Under the pieces are notes generated by a model, which had not been told where the DNA came from, did not search any database, and saw nothing but the letters and a program-made list of their open reading frames with translations. Positions 15,909 to 24,209 of a DNA stretch of 29,904 bases are shown here, one piece after another (within the stretch, counting starts at the first letter, position 1; every line of letters starts with the position of its first letter). The position numbers and the translations under genes are program-made. Source of the DNA: JAWLFY01 sp964462125 (GTDB lineage Bacteria > Planctomycetota > Planctomycetia > Pirellulales > Pirellulaceae); the NCBI GenBank assembly GCA_964462125.1, contig CAYWXT010000038.1:1-29904 (forward strand), read 5' to 3'.

Positions 15909-17171
15909 ATGACCGATACGGAACGGCCGACGAGCGAGGAGGAGGACGCGTTGGACACCAGCCCGTCGTACGGCAGGAGGGTCGCTTTCGCAGGGCGTTT
16001 GGGGGGGATGAACCGGAAGGAAGCGACGAATTTGCTGCGTTCCTTCGGTGCGACAGTCGTCGATCTGGAGTCAACCTCGGTGGATTGGATCGTGATTGGT
16101 GCCGAAGAGTCTCCGTTGGCGGAAGCCGAACTGCTGGGCGAACCGGCGCGCCGCGCCGCCGGTGCCGGCCGTCTGGAGGTCCTGCACGAGACGGAGCTCT
16201 GGCAGCGTTTGGGGTTGGTCGATTTGGAGCAATCGGTCCGCCAGTATTACACGCCAGCGATGCTCGCGCATTTACTGGGCGTTTCTGTACGAGTGATTCG
16301 GCGCTGGCAGCGTCGGGGCCTGATCACCCCGGTCCGCACACTGTACAAGCTTCCCTATTTCGATTTCCAGGAAGTCGCGACCGCGCGGCGGTTAGCGCAA
16401 TGGGTCGCGTCGGGGGCGAGTCCAGAGGCGATTGAGCGGCGGCTGGTGGAGTTGGTCGAGATCTTGCCCGACATCCAGCGACCCCTCGACCAGCTTTCGA
16501 TTTTGGTCGAGGGCAAACAAGTGCTGCTCCGCCAGGGCGCCGGTCTGATCGAACCGGGGGGCCAGCTTCGCTTTGATTTCGATGCGTTGGAATCGTCTCA
16601 GCAGGGGTCTGCTGGGGAAGGAGAACCGATGGCTGCGTCGGTGCTATCGATCGTCGAACGATCGCCAGGGATGTATCCACCCCCCGAGTCGTTTCCTGGG
16701 GGGGCGTCCGTCCCTTCGGGCCATGACGATTTGTTGTCGGCGGCGTTCGACGCGGAGGATCGCGATGACTTGGAAACGGCGATCGGATGCTGCCACGCGA
16801 TCCTGGCTCGCGATGGGGTGCGGGCCGACATCTGCTTTCAGCTTGGTGAATTGTTGTACCGAATCGGCCAACCCATCGCCGCTCGGGAACGCTATTACAT
16901 GGCGGTCGAGTTGGATGGGGAGTTTGTCGAGGCGCGGGCGAGCCTGGGGTGCGTCTTGGCCGAGACCGGTCAGGGGGAGTTGGCGGTGGCGGCGTTTCAG
17001 GGGGCACTTCAGCTGTGCGACGACTACCCCGACGTGCATTACAATCTCGCCCGAACCCTGGACGAATTGGGCCGGTCGGTGGAGGCCGAGCCACACTGGC
17101 GACGGTTTTGTGATCTTGCTCCCGACAGCCCTTGGGCAATGGAAGCCCGGCAGCGGCTGGAGGGCAGCTAG
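15909..17171 (+). CDS. BRCT + MerR-type HTH + TPR fusion protein
   Basis: This 420-residue protein joins three modules. Residues about 21-100 resemble a BRCT domain (GRRVAFAGRLGGMNRKEA, then LLRSFGATVVD and DWIVIG), like the C-terminal domain of NAD-dependent DNA ligase. Residues about 112-170 resemble a MerR DNA-binding helix-turn-helix with wing (YYTPAMLAHLLGVSVRVIRR, then WQRRGLITPVR and YFDFQEVATARRL). After a Pro/Gly-rich linker, residues about 272-415 contain tetratricopeptide-like helices (QLGELLYRIGQPIAARERYY; YNLARTLDELGRSVEAEPHW). It could be a DNA-bound scaffold or regulator, but I do not recognise a characterised homologue. The ATG has no clear Shine-Dalgarno. It is divergent from rnpB across 205 bp. 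Confidence 0.72.
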   Translation: MTDTERPTSEEEDALDTSPSYGRRVAFAGRLGGMNRKEATNLLRSFGATVVDLESTSVDWIVIGAEESPLAEAELLGEPARRAAGAGRLEVLHETELWQRLGLVDLEQSVRQYYTPAMLAHLLGVSVRVIRRWQRRGLITPVRTLYKLPYFDFQEVATARRLAQWVASGASPEAIERRLVELVEILPDIQRPLDQLSILVEGKQVLLRQGAGLIEPGGQLRFDFDALESSQQGSAGEGEPMAASVLSIVERSPGMYPPPESFPGGASVPSGHDDLLSAAFDAEDRDDLETAIGCCHAILARDGVRADICFQLGELLYRIGQPIAARERYYMAVELDGEFVEARASLGCVLAETGQGELAVAAFQGALQLCDDYPDVHYNLARTLDELGRSVEAEPHWRRFCDLAPDSPWAMEARQRLEGS

Positions 17172-17192
17172 CGCCGTCGGCTCACGATTCTG

Positions 17193-17224
17193 AGACAGAG
17201 TGCAGGACTTAGACAGAGTGCAGG
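17193..17224. repeat. Two direct 14-bp repeats upstream of the binding-protein gene
   Basis: AGACAGAGTGCAGG occurs at 17193-17206 and again at 17211-17224, 18 bp apart, between the BRCT/TPR gene and the lipoprotein gene. It could be a tandem operator or a chance duplication. Confidence 0.5.
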
Positions 17225-17351
17225 GGACCGATCGGCGAGGGGACCGTTGCGTTGCCCCGTCGGTTACCATCAAGGGCGTCCCCACAGGCCGTTCGTCATC
17301 CCCATTGCCCGGTCGTCATCCCCGATTTCCTCCTTGAAAGGACGCCTGATC

Positions 17352-18458
17352 ATGCGGCATTCCCAGCTGTACCTCTGCAGCATGCTGAGTCTGCTCTTGT
17401 TGCCTCTGCTGCTCATCCCGGCCGGCTGCAGTCGCGGGAATCGGAGTTCGGATTCAGCTGGGGCGGAGGACGCATCGGCATCCGGCAGCGGGCGTTTTCC
17501 GATGACCGCGGGGACGTACACCGTGCTGGGGATCTTGACCGACAATCAGGATTTGAACCAGGCGAAGGGGAACGCTGAATCGACATTGTTGCGCCACCCC
17601 GACGTCGGCTGCCTGGTTGGCTTGTGGAGCAATAACACGCCGATGATTTTGGCGGCACTCCGCAGCAGCGACGCGGTCGGCGAGGTGGCCGTGGTCGGTT
17701 TCGACGAACATCCAGACACCTTGAATGGAATCCGCGAAGGGGCGGTTCATGGGACGATCGTGCAGCAGCCCTACGCGTTTGGCTATCGCAGTGTCGAGTG
17801 GCTGACGACTCTCGCCCAGGGACGCCCACTGGAGCTCCCGGAGTCACGCCAACGATTCATTCCGCATGAGGTGATCACGGCTGAGAACGCTCAGGAGTTC
17901 GCCAACCGGATCGAGGCCATCAAATCGGGCGAGGGACCGCTGCTGGCGCCCGATTCAGACCTTGACGGCTCCGGCGTCCGTGTTGCCTTCATCACCAACA
18001 GCATCGACCCGTTTTGGACGATCGCCGAGTATGGTTGCCAGCGCGCTGCCGAGCAGTTTGGAACGTCGGTCGAGGTTCAGATGCCAGCGTCGGGGTCGAT
18101 TGAAGAACAAAAGCGGTACTTGGAGTCAAACGCTGCGAACGGTTTGGACGGTGTCGCGATCAGTCCCATCGATCCGGAGAACCAGGTGGGGATGATCAAC
18201 GCGGCGTGCGAAGCGATGACGGTGATTTGCCAGGACAGTGACGCACCTGCCTCGAACCGAAAATTCTATCTCGGGACCAGCAACTACATGGCGGGCCGAG
18301 CTGCGGGCGAGCTGATCAAGGAGGCGCTCCCAGAGGGGGGAAGTGTGATGATGTTCGTCGGCAAGATGGAAGTTCTCAACGCCCAAGAGCGAAGCCAGGG
18401 GATCATCGACGAGCTAGCCGACGCCCCGCTGCCGGCAGGTCAGGCGGCTGCTGAGTAG
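17352..18458 (+). CDS. Sugar-binding-type ABC lipoprotein with permuted halves
   Basis: This 368-residue protein is a periplasmic binding protein of the ribose/xylose type (Peripla_BP_4-like). It is exported by a lipoprotein signal peptide with lipobox IPAGC (Cys26). The order of its parts is unusual. The segment that is normally C-terminal comes first (YTVLGILTDNQDLNQAKG from residue 56, VVGFDEHPDTLNGI, TIVQQPYAFGYRS, ending in HEVITAENAQEF at 172-183). The normally N-terminal segment comes second (VRVAFITNSIDPFWTIAE from 209, AISPIDPENQ, QDSDAP, GTSNYMAGRAAGELI, VLNAQERSQG to 350). A 17-residue linker joins them at about 192-208. No permease or ATPase gene is adjacent. The ATG at 17352 has AAAGGA about 11 nt upstream; the frame is open from 17247 but lacks a signal peptide there. 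Confidence 0.85.
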   Translation: MRHSQLYLCSMLSLLLLPLLLIPAGCSRGNRSSDSAGAEDASASGSGRFPMTAGTYTVLGILTDNQDLNQAKGNAESTLLRHPDVGCLVGLWSNNTPMILAALRSSDAVGEVAVVGFDEHPDTLNGIREGAVHGTIVQQPYAFGYRSVEWLTTLAQGRPLELPESRQRFIPHEVITAENAQEFANRIEAIKSGEGPLLAPDSDLDGSGVRVAFITNSIDPFWTIAEYGCQRAAEQFGTSVEVQMPASGSIEEQKRYLESNAANGLDGVAISPIDPENQVGMINAACEAMTVICQDSDAPASNRKFYLGTSNYMAGRAAGELIKEALPEGGSVMMFVGKMEVLNAQERSQGIIDELADAPLPAGQAAAE

Positions 18459-18731
18459 ACTTGGTCGGAAAGCGGTGACGAAGCCGGGCGCGGGCCACCG
18501 ATGCTAGGGCGTTCTCGGCGCATCCCTTCTCTCCCATGCGACCCTCACCGGCAGATTGGCTTCTCCCGTCCGCCCTTGCTTCTGTCGCTATGCGGTGTGG
18601 TTTCACCCCGGCCGTGGCCTAACTTTCTCACGGGCAACGGACTCTCTTACACGCCCTGAGAACAAGCGGTCGTCGTCGCACAGCTTTCCTGCGAGGCGGC
18701 TCCCCCACCCTTGTCATCTGGTCGCATCCTG

Positions 18732-19472
18732 ATGTTCACCACGGTTTCCACTGCTGCGACATCCCACGCCACTGGATTCGTCCTGCCATCGGTGCCCGAG
18801 CGGGTTGAGGTGACCCTTGCCCGGACCCGAATCGATCTCGTCGCCGCCTTCCGGCTACTCTATGACTCCTACGTCCGCGCTGGTTTGGTCTCCGAGAACC
18901 AGCAAAAGCTCCGGCTGACGCCCTTCCACTTGCTCCCCACCACGGAAGTCTTCGTTGCCAAGTGCCGCGGTGAGGTGATCGCAACGCTGACCATGGTTTG
19001 TGACGGCGAGGAGGGGCTGCCGATCGATTCGATGTACAAAGAAGAAGCCGAGCGTCTGAGGGGATCTGGGGTTCGGTTGGCGGAGATCGGTTGCTTGGCT
19101 GACCGTCGCGATGCCCCGACCCGCTTCCTCGCAGTGTTCGGCGAACTGGCCCGTTTGGTGGTTCAAGTGGCCCAATCACGCGGGATCGGTGGGCTGGTTG
19201 CCGCCACCCACCCAAGGCACGCTCGGTTCTACATCCGCTCTTTGGGGTTCGAGCAATTCGGCGGCCTGAAAAGCTGTCCCTATGTCCGGGACAACCCAGC
19301 GGTCGCGTTGGTTCAAGAGTTTGCGAAGCTGCAAGCGACCCCGATTCACGCACGATTGTTCGGCAACCCGTTTCCGCAAGAGCAACTGATCCGCACCCGC
19401 TGGGACTACGGGACGCAGAGCTACCTGCGGAGTTTGGTCGATCCTGCCGAGCGGCCCGCAGAAACGCGATAG
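18732..19472 (+). CDS. FeeM-like N-acyltransferase (LuxI/GNAT fold), copy 1
   Basis: This 246-residue protein resembles the catalytic core of FeeM-type N-acyl amino acid synthases, which are structurally related to LuxI and other GNAT enzymes. It keeps the family pattern FRLLYDSYVRAGLVSE (40-55), LLPTTEVFVAK (67-77), IATLTMVCDGEEGLPIDSMY (83-102), RLAEIGCLA (115-123) and THPRHARFYIRSLGFE (159-174). Such enzymes transfer acyl chains from acyl-ACP to an amine; the acceptor here is unknown. The ATG at 18732 is preferred to the TTG at 18711, though neither has a strong Shine-Dalgarno. A paralogue converges on it from the other strand, with 21 bp between the stops. The 273 bp upstream contain no ORF or motif I can name. 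Confidence 0.7.
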   Translation: MFTTVSTAATSHATGFVLPSVPERVEVTLARTRIDLVAAFRLLYDSYVRAGLVSENQQKLRLTPFHLLPTTEVFVAKCRGEVIATLTMVCDGEEGLPIDSMYKEEAERLRGSGVRLAEIGCLADRRDAPTRFLAVFGELARLVVQVAQSRGIGGLVAATHPRHARFYIRSLGFEQFGGLKSCPYVRDNPAVALVQEFAKLQATPIHARLFGNPFPQEQLIRTRWDYGTQSYLRSLVDPAERPAETR

Positions 19473-19493
19473 ACGCACCGGCGAATGACCGCC

Positions 19494-20243
19494 TCATCCG
19501 GCTCGGCGGACGTGGATCGTCGAGCGACGGTCGATCAGCTCCCGCAGGTTTTGGAAATAGCGGAGGTCAGCTTCGGGCAACAGCTGCCGACGCCGTGCTT
19601 GCCCTGTCCAGGGGCCGGAAAAGAAGTGTTCCCGCCACGGTTCTCGGTAGCCGTCTGCGTCGTTCGGGTTTCCGCACACACAGATCGCTGCGTTGTTGTT
19701 GACCAAGTCGTAAGACGCTTCCCCGCTCAGCCGCGCAAACCCCATCGCCCGGCGATAGAACCGGCTGTGTCGCGGGTGAACCGCGGCGATCATGCGGTCG
19801 CATCCCGCCAGCCGCGAATAGTGAATCGTCGCCCGCGTCAACTCCACATAAACCGCCAAGGGGAACTGCTGCGAGTCATCGTGCGAGGCGAGGCAACCGA
19901 CCTCGGCCAACCGCAGGCCATGGCTCCGTAGCTCATCGACCGCCTGGGGAAAAAGTCGATCCATCGGCAGTTTCGCCGGCCCGTCTTCCACGAGGGAAAC
20001 GGTTCCGACGACCCGCTGCTCAATCTCCGCCAAAATGACGGTACAGGCGGGTTGCAGCTGGTGGGGAGCGATGCGAAATCCGGTGGGGTTGGGCGGGATC
20101 AACCCTGCGGCCACGTATTGTCGGTAGGCTAGCCGAAACGCCTCCTGGTAATCCGCGCGTGTCTCCGCTGGGCGACACAAGACGGGTCCTGTCTCGCCTT
20201 CGCGCTCGCGCTCGCATTCGCTTTTGCCTTCGTACAGCTTCAT
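19494..20243 (-). CDS. FeeM-like N-acyltransferase (LuxI/GNAT fold), copy 2
   Basis: This 249-residue paralogue of the convergent neighbour shows the family pattern more completely: FRLAYRQYVAAGLIPPNPTG (36-55), HQLQPACTVILAE (61-73), VVGTVSLVEDGPAKLPMDRL (78-97), RLAEVGCLASH (111-121) and HPRHSRFYRRAMGFA (156-170). It probably transfers an acyl chain to an amine, as in FeeM; PEP-CTERM-associated acyltransferases are a related group, but no exosortase gene is seen here. The frame extends to a GTG at 20369, but the ATG at 20243 is favoured because the extension is compositionally unlike the rest. An odd run ECEREREGE at 9-17 comes from a GCGA-rich stretch. A hairpin-forming palindrome lies 29-51 nt upstream. 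Confidence 0.72.
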   Translation of the reverse strand: MKLYEGKSECEREREGETGPVLCRPAETRADYQEAFRLAYRQYVAAGLIPPNPTGFRIAPHQLQPACTVILAEIEQRVVGTVSLVEDGPAKLPMDRLFPQAVDELRSHGLRLAEVGCLASHDDSQQFPLAVYVELTRATIHYSRLAGCDRMIAAVHPRHSRFYRRAMGFARLSGEASYDLVNNNAAICVCGNPNDADGYREPWREHFFSGPWTGQARRRQLLPEADLRYFQNLRELIDRRSTIHVRRAG

Positions 20244-20271
20244 GCTTGTGGTCCGTTGCACATGCCCCTGA

Positions 20272-20294
20272 CCATCACGCTTCGGTGGTGATGG
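20272..20294 (-). promoter_or_regulatory. Palindrome upstream of FeeM-like copy 2
   Basis: A perfect 7-bp inverted repeat CCATCAC-N9-GTGATGG lies 29-51 nt before the ATG at 20243. It could be an operator half-site pair or a hairpin in the 5' leader. It is not an obvious lux-type box. Confidence 0.4.
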
Positions 20295-20910
20295 CCCGAT
20301 GATGTTCAGGCCAACCGTTGTCCCGCGAACCGACAACGCCCTTTCATGGCCACCCTCGTTCCCTATCACGAGACGTCGAATCTGGGAAACAGAGGCTGGC
20401 CGAAATTCGGGCAGCTTTACGGAAAACCCGGAGCCTCACGGCGAGTACATCGACACGAACGCGGCCGCTCCACCCCAGATGATCGGCCGCCAAGCCCCTC
20501 CGCCCTTGGTCATTGCCGGGAGACGAAGCAGGTGGCCGCCCCGGTTTTTCCGGGACGCGCCTGACAGGGGGGATCCCAATTGGCCCAAAATACCCTAATT
20601 TCCCCGGCTTTTTAATTGTGACATTCTCCACTATCATTCGTCCAACCTTTTCCGACTCCTCCCTCGTTCCATCGGTGCGACCCGTCAACGCACGAGCTTT
20701 GAGACCCGAAGTGCATCGCCGTGTGCGACCTGAACGGCGGCGATTGCTCCACCGAGGCTCTCTGGCAAGGGGTTGCCTTGGGATTGCTGAGCCGCGGAGG
20801 CGAAGCGGCGTCGCGGGATTGGCAGGGAGAAAGTTCGGCCGACGAATTGCCTGACAAATGGCGGGAACCCGTCCGAATCATCAACGCGACGCGGGAGCAC
20901 GAGGGTCTTG
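20295..20910. other. 616-bp gap between FeeM-like copy 2 and the LuxR-type regulator
   Basis: This divergent gap presumably holds promoters for both neighbours. It includes a locally AT-rich patch at about 20585-20640, unusual for this window, and a small hairpin CCCGG-N5-CCGGG at about 20538-20552. I find no convincing coding sequence. A GTG-started frame at 20721-21017 overlaps the regulator and has no recognisable features. Confidence 0.4.
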
Positions 20911-21588
20911 ATGGTCGACAGTACACGGATTTTGGTTTTTCATCGCAATCAGCTCTTTCGAGATTGCTTGAGGGCGTTTCTCCAAAATCATCTGAACTAC
21001 GATGCCATGGCGATTGACCATGCGGCAACCGACCAGGTCAATGCGCTGCTTGATGATTCGTCCGACTTGGTGCTGCTCGATTTGAACCTCCCCGATGAAC
21101 TTGCGATCGAGATCACCCGCTCGATCCAGGACCGCCAATTGGCGTCGAAGGTGATCCTGTTGGTCCCCGACGACCATGACCGGCTGGTGGAATGCATCGC
21201 GGCCGGAACCCACGGCTGCATCCACGAGCGGTCGTCGTTGGAGGAGCTCAGGGACGCGGTCACACGGGTTCTCCAGGGGGAAACCTTCTGCTCCTCCGAC
21301 ATCGTCGCGACGATGTTCTCCGAACTTGCCCGCTTTGCCCGGGGCGCCCAAACACCGAGTTGGCGAATCGCAGCCCACGCGGCCGACCCACGCTTGACGG
21401 GCCGTGAACGGGAGGTGCTGGAGTTACTCGCCAAGCGACAAAGTAACAAGGAGATCGCGAGCGAGCTCTCGGTTTCGCTCTTCACGATCAAGAACCACGT
21501 GCACAACATCCTGGAAAAGTTGCAGGTGGAAAGCCGCGTGGAAGCGGTCGAGTTCGCCAAACGCCAGGCTTGGCTCAGCCGAACGTAG
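20911..21588 (+). CDS. LuxR/NarL-type regulator with degenerate receiver domain
   Basis: This 225-residue protein has an N-terminal receiver-like domain (about 5-122) and a C-terminal LuxR-type HTH (about 160-222: LTGREREVLELLAKRQSNKE, then SVSLFTIKNHVHNILEKL). The phosphoacceptor position is kept as Asp57 in LVLLDLNLP. The acidic pair near the N-terminus is His11-Arg12, the switch Thr/Ser is Val85, and the conserved Lys is Glu106. Normal Mg2+-dependent phosphorylation is therefore doubtful, and it may work as a constitutive or ligand-modulated regulator. No histidine kinase gene is nearby. The ATG at 20911 has GAGGG 5 nt upstream. It lies beside two acyl-signal-synthase-like genes, which suggests but does not show a link. 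Confidence 0.9.
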   Translation: MVDSTRILVFHRNQLFRDCLRAFLQNHLNYDAMAIDHAATDQVNALLDDSSDLVLLDLNLPDELAIEITRSIQDRQLASKVILLVPDDHDRLVECIAAGTHGCIHERSSLEELRDAVTRVLQGETFCSSDIVATMFSELARFARGAQTPSWRIAAHAADPRLTGREREVLELLAKRQSNKEIASELSVSLFTIKNHVHNILEKLQVESRVEAVEFAKRQAWLSRT

Positions 21589-21787
21589 TCGAAGCGTCCG
21601 GTCAACGATCGCGATATCGGCATCCAGGTTTGTCGATCTCCCGCTGCCTGACGCTTCGCGGCAAGCCCCGCTCGTGGTTGCGTTCTCGGGCCTTCCCGCC
21701 GACAATCCGCGGCTTCTACGCCCTCCCGGTCTCGATTTCCCACTTCAACCCGCTCGGCGGTGTGCCCGTCAAGCGTTCGACAACGCC

Positions 21788-23361
21788 ATGAACGAGCCTC
21801 CCAGTCAGGATGAACTGAAAGATCCGCGTGTGGCCCGGCGGGAAAAGCTGCGGCAACTGGTCAGCCGCGGCATCGACCCGTTCGGCAGCCGGTTCGACGA
21901 CCGCACGCTGATTGGTGAGTGCCGAAACCGCGCCGGTGAAATTCGATTTGTCACCGCTGCCGGGCAGTCACTCCCGTTGCCCGATCTGCGTGGCGAGGGG
22001 GTCGACTATCGCCAATGGAAATCGGATCACGGTCCGGGCGAGGAGAGCGGTCCAAACGTCCGCGTCGCCGGCCGCGTCATGCTGGCCCGCGACAAGGGCA
22101 AGCTGATTTTCGTGACCCTTCGCGATTGGACCGGGGAGATCCAGATCTTTATCGGGAAGAAGCAGGTGGGGGAGGACGATTTTGCGCTGGCCAAACTGTT
22201 TGATTTGGGAGACTTGGTGGGTGCTGAAGGCCGGCTGGGAGGACCAACACCGGTGAGCTGACGGTGTTTGCCGAGCAGCTTTTCTTTCACACCAAGATGC
22301 TTGAGCCGGCACCGGACAAGCATGCCGGGATCAGCGACCCGGACCTCCGCCAGCGGATGCGGTATGCCGACCTGGCCTTCAACGACGGGGTGATGGCGAC
22401 GTTTTTGGATCGCACCCGGATCATCAAGTCGATCCGCCAGACGCTGGACCAGGACGGGTACTGTGAAGTCGAGGGGCCGACGCTGCACACGGTCGCCGGG
22501 GGGGCCGCGGCGCGGCCATTTCAAACGCATCACAACGCGCTCGACATCGATTTGACGATGCGGATCGCGCTCGAGCTGCATTTGAAACGCTTGATGGTCG
22601 GCGGCATGGAGCGGGTTTATGAACTGGGCCGCGTTTATCGCAATGAGGGGCTCAGCCCGCGGCATAACCCCGAGTTCACGATGCTTGAGGCGTACCAGGC
22701 ATATGGCGACTACGGCTCGATGATGGACTTGACCGAACGGCTGATTTGCGATGCGATCGACGCCATCGGTGGCAGCTATTGCCGTTTGGTGACGGGGCAC
22801 ACGGTCGACTTCACCCCGCCGTTTCGGCGGGCGACCTTCGCGGCGCTGTTTCAAGACGCCACCGGCGTCGATCCGGTCGACGACCAAGCGGTGATCGAGC
22901 TGGCGGAAAAGCTGGAACTGGACCCTGCCGGCAAGCATCCCGACGTTGTCCGCAACGAGATCTTCGAGGCCCAGGTGGAAGACTCACTGCAAGGGCCGAT
23001 CTTCGTCATCGATTATCCCGCCAGCATCTGTCCGCTGACGAAACGCAAGCGGAACAACCCCGCGATCGCGGAGCGGTTCGAGCTGTTCATCGGTGGGATG
23101 GAGATTGCCAATGCGTATACCGAACTGAACGATCCCGACCTGCAGCAACAATTATTCGAAACGCAGTTGGCTGGACAGGACGAGGAGGACTCGATGGCCA
23201 AGATGGACCACGACTTCATTCGCGCCTTGCGGTACGCGATGCCGCCGGCGGGCGGGTTGGGGGTCGGCATCGACCGGTTGGTGATGTTGCTGACCGGCCG
23301 AAAATCGATCCGCGACGTGATCCTGTTTCCGGTACAGCGGCCGGAGCCTTCCGAGGGCTAG
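21788..23361 (+). CDS. lysS: Lysyl-tRNA synthetase, class II, frameshifted as written
   Basis: LysS charges tRNA-Lys. The first part (151 codons from the ATG at 21788) holds the OB-fold anticodon-binding domain (NVRVAGRVMLARDKGKLIFV, then LRDWTGEIQIFI). The catalytic domain follows in another frame: motif 2 RVYRNEGLSPRHNPEFTMLE and motif 3 GLGVGIDRLVMLLTGRKSIR. As written, the first frame ends at a TGA at 22259-22261. Re-reading one base at 22240, or adding one A to the GGAGG at 22239-22243, restores the family sequence GRTNTGELTVFAEQL and gives a normal protein of about 524 residues. The gene is essential and no second copy is seen here, so a base-call error is the likely cause. No strong Shine-Dalgarno precedes the ATG. 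Confidence 0.93.
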
Positions 23362-23369
23362 CGCTGGGC

Positions 23370-24209
23370 CTAGTGCTTTTCGCGTTTGGTCAGTTCATCG
23401 CGGAGCTGGGCGGCGAGTTCGTACTGCTCCTGTTCGACGGCGGCTTGCAGCTGTTCGCGAAGCGTTTTCCCAACGGCATACTCGCTGCGGAGCGATTCGC
23501 GGAAGTCGACCAGGCGGAGGGCCAACTCGTCCTCGTCAAAGTGCTCTTCGGCGTCGTGTTGCTGGAAGAACTGGCGCATCGTTTCCAGCCCCCGATTGAT
23601 CGCCTGGACCGCCTCCTCCGGGGAGTTCTCTTCGAGTTCCGCCAGCGCTTCCGCTTGGGTGCGGTGGAAGAGCACAAACGGCCGGTACTGTTCATGCGCT
23701 CCGGCCCATTCTTCGTCGGGGCTCATCTCGTCGCTCAGATCCATCAGCCGCAGGGTGTGATCGGCATCCATCACCGCCCGGTGATAATACTGCAGGCGGA
23801 GCCAGCAGATCCGCCGGTGGTAGAACTGCATGAACTCTCGGTCGACTTCGATACATTCGGCTTCGGTCAACACCCGGTCGGGTTCGTCCAGCCGGAGTTG
23901 CTGCAGGAATTCCAGGTAGGTGTCGAATCCTTCGATTCGGTTCCCATCAGGTCGGCCGGTCGTTTCCAGCTGCAGGATCCCCATGTCGACCCGCATCTGG
24001 ATCACGTCCCGCCCGTCTCGTCCCTTCACCATCCGGACGTTCAGGGTCGCGGGATCGAACGCCCAATTGGTGAGCAGGTCGTCGAGATACGTAGGGCGCT
24101 TCATCAATTCGATCAGATGAGGGACAGTTTCATGGACGATCGACGAGCCGGCTGCGGCTACTTCAAGTATACCAGGCACTTTTGCCGCGAGAAGGATCGG
24201 TTCACTCAT
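23370..24209 (-). CDS. UVR-motif protein of unknown function
   Basis: This 279-residue cytoplasmic protein ends in a UVR-like helical motif (LREQLQAAVEQEQYELAAQL, then RDELTKREK), the short dimerisation motif that UvrB and UvrC share with McsA-type proteins. The N-terminal 230 residues contain the segment LNVRMVKGRDGRDVIQMRVD (split here for length from the following MGILQLETTGRPDG) and many acidic and aromatic residues, but no enzyme motif I know. Its ATG at 24209 overlaps the arfB stop by 8 nt (ATGAGTGA), so translation is probably coupled. It is convergent with lysS, 8 bp from its stop. The frame is open to 24335 but that part overlaps arfB. A role near ribosome rescue or protein quality control is only suggested by linkage. 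Confidence 0.75.
   Translation of the reverse strand: MSEPILLAAKVPGILEVAAAGSSIVHETVPHLIELMKRPTYLDDLLTNWAFDPATLNVRMVKGRDGRDVIQMRVDMGILQLETTGRPDGNRIEGFDTYLEFLQQLRLDEPDRVLTEAECIEVDREFMQFYHRRICWLRLQYYHRAVMDADHTLRLMDLSDEMSPDEEWAGAHEQYRPFVLFHRTQAEALAELEENSPEEAVQAINRGLETMRQFFQQHDAEEHFDEDELALRLVDFRESLRSEYAVGKTLREQLQAAVEQEQYELAAQLRDELTKREKH

Noticed and set aside
20721..21017. Small GTG-started frame upstream of the LuxR-type regulator
   Set aside because: It overlaps the regulator start, lacks a Shine-Dalgarno and resembles no known peptide.
22230..22262. Programmed frameshift in lysS
   Set aside because: No slippery heptamer of the X XXY YYZ type is present at the shift and LysS is not known to use recoding. 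A missing base is simpler.
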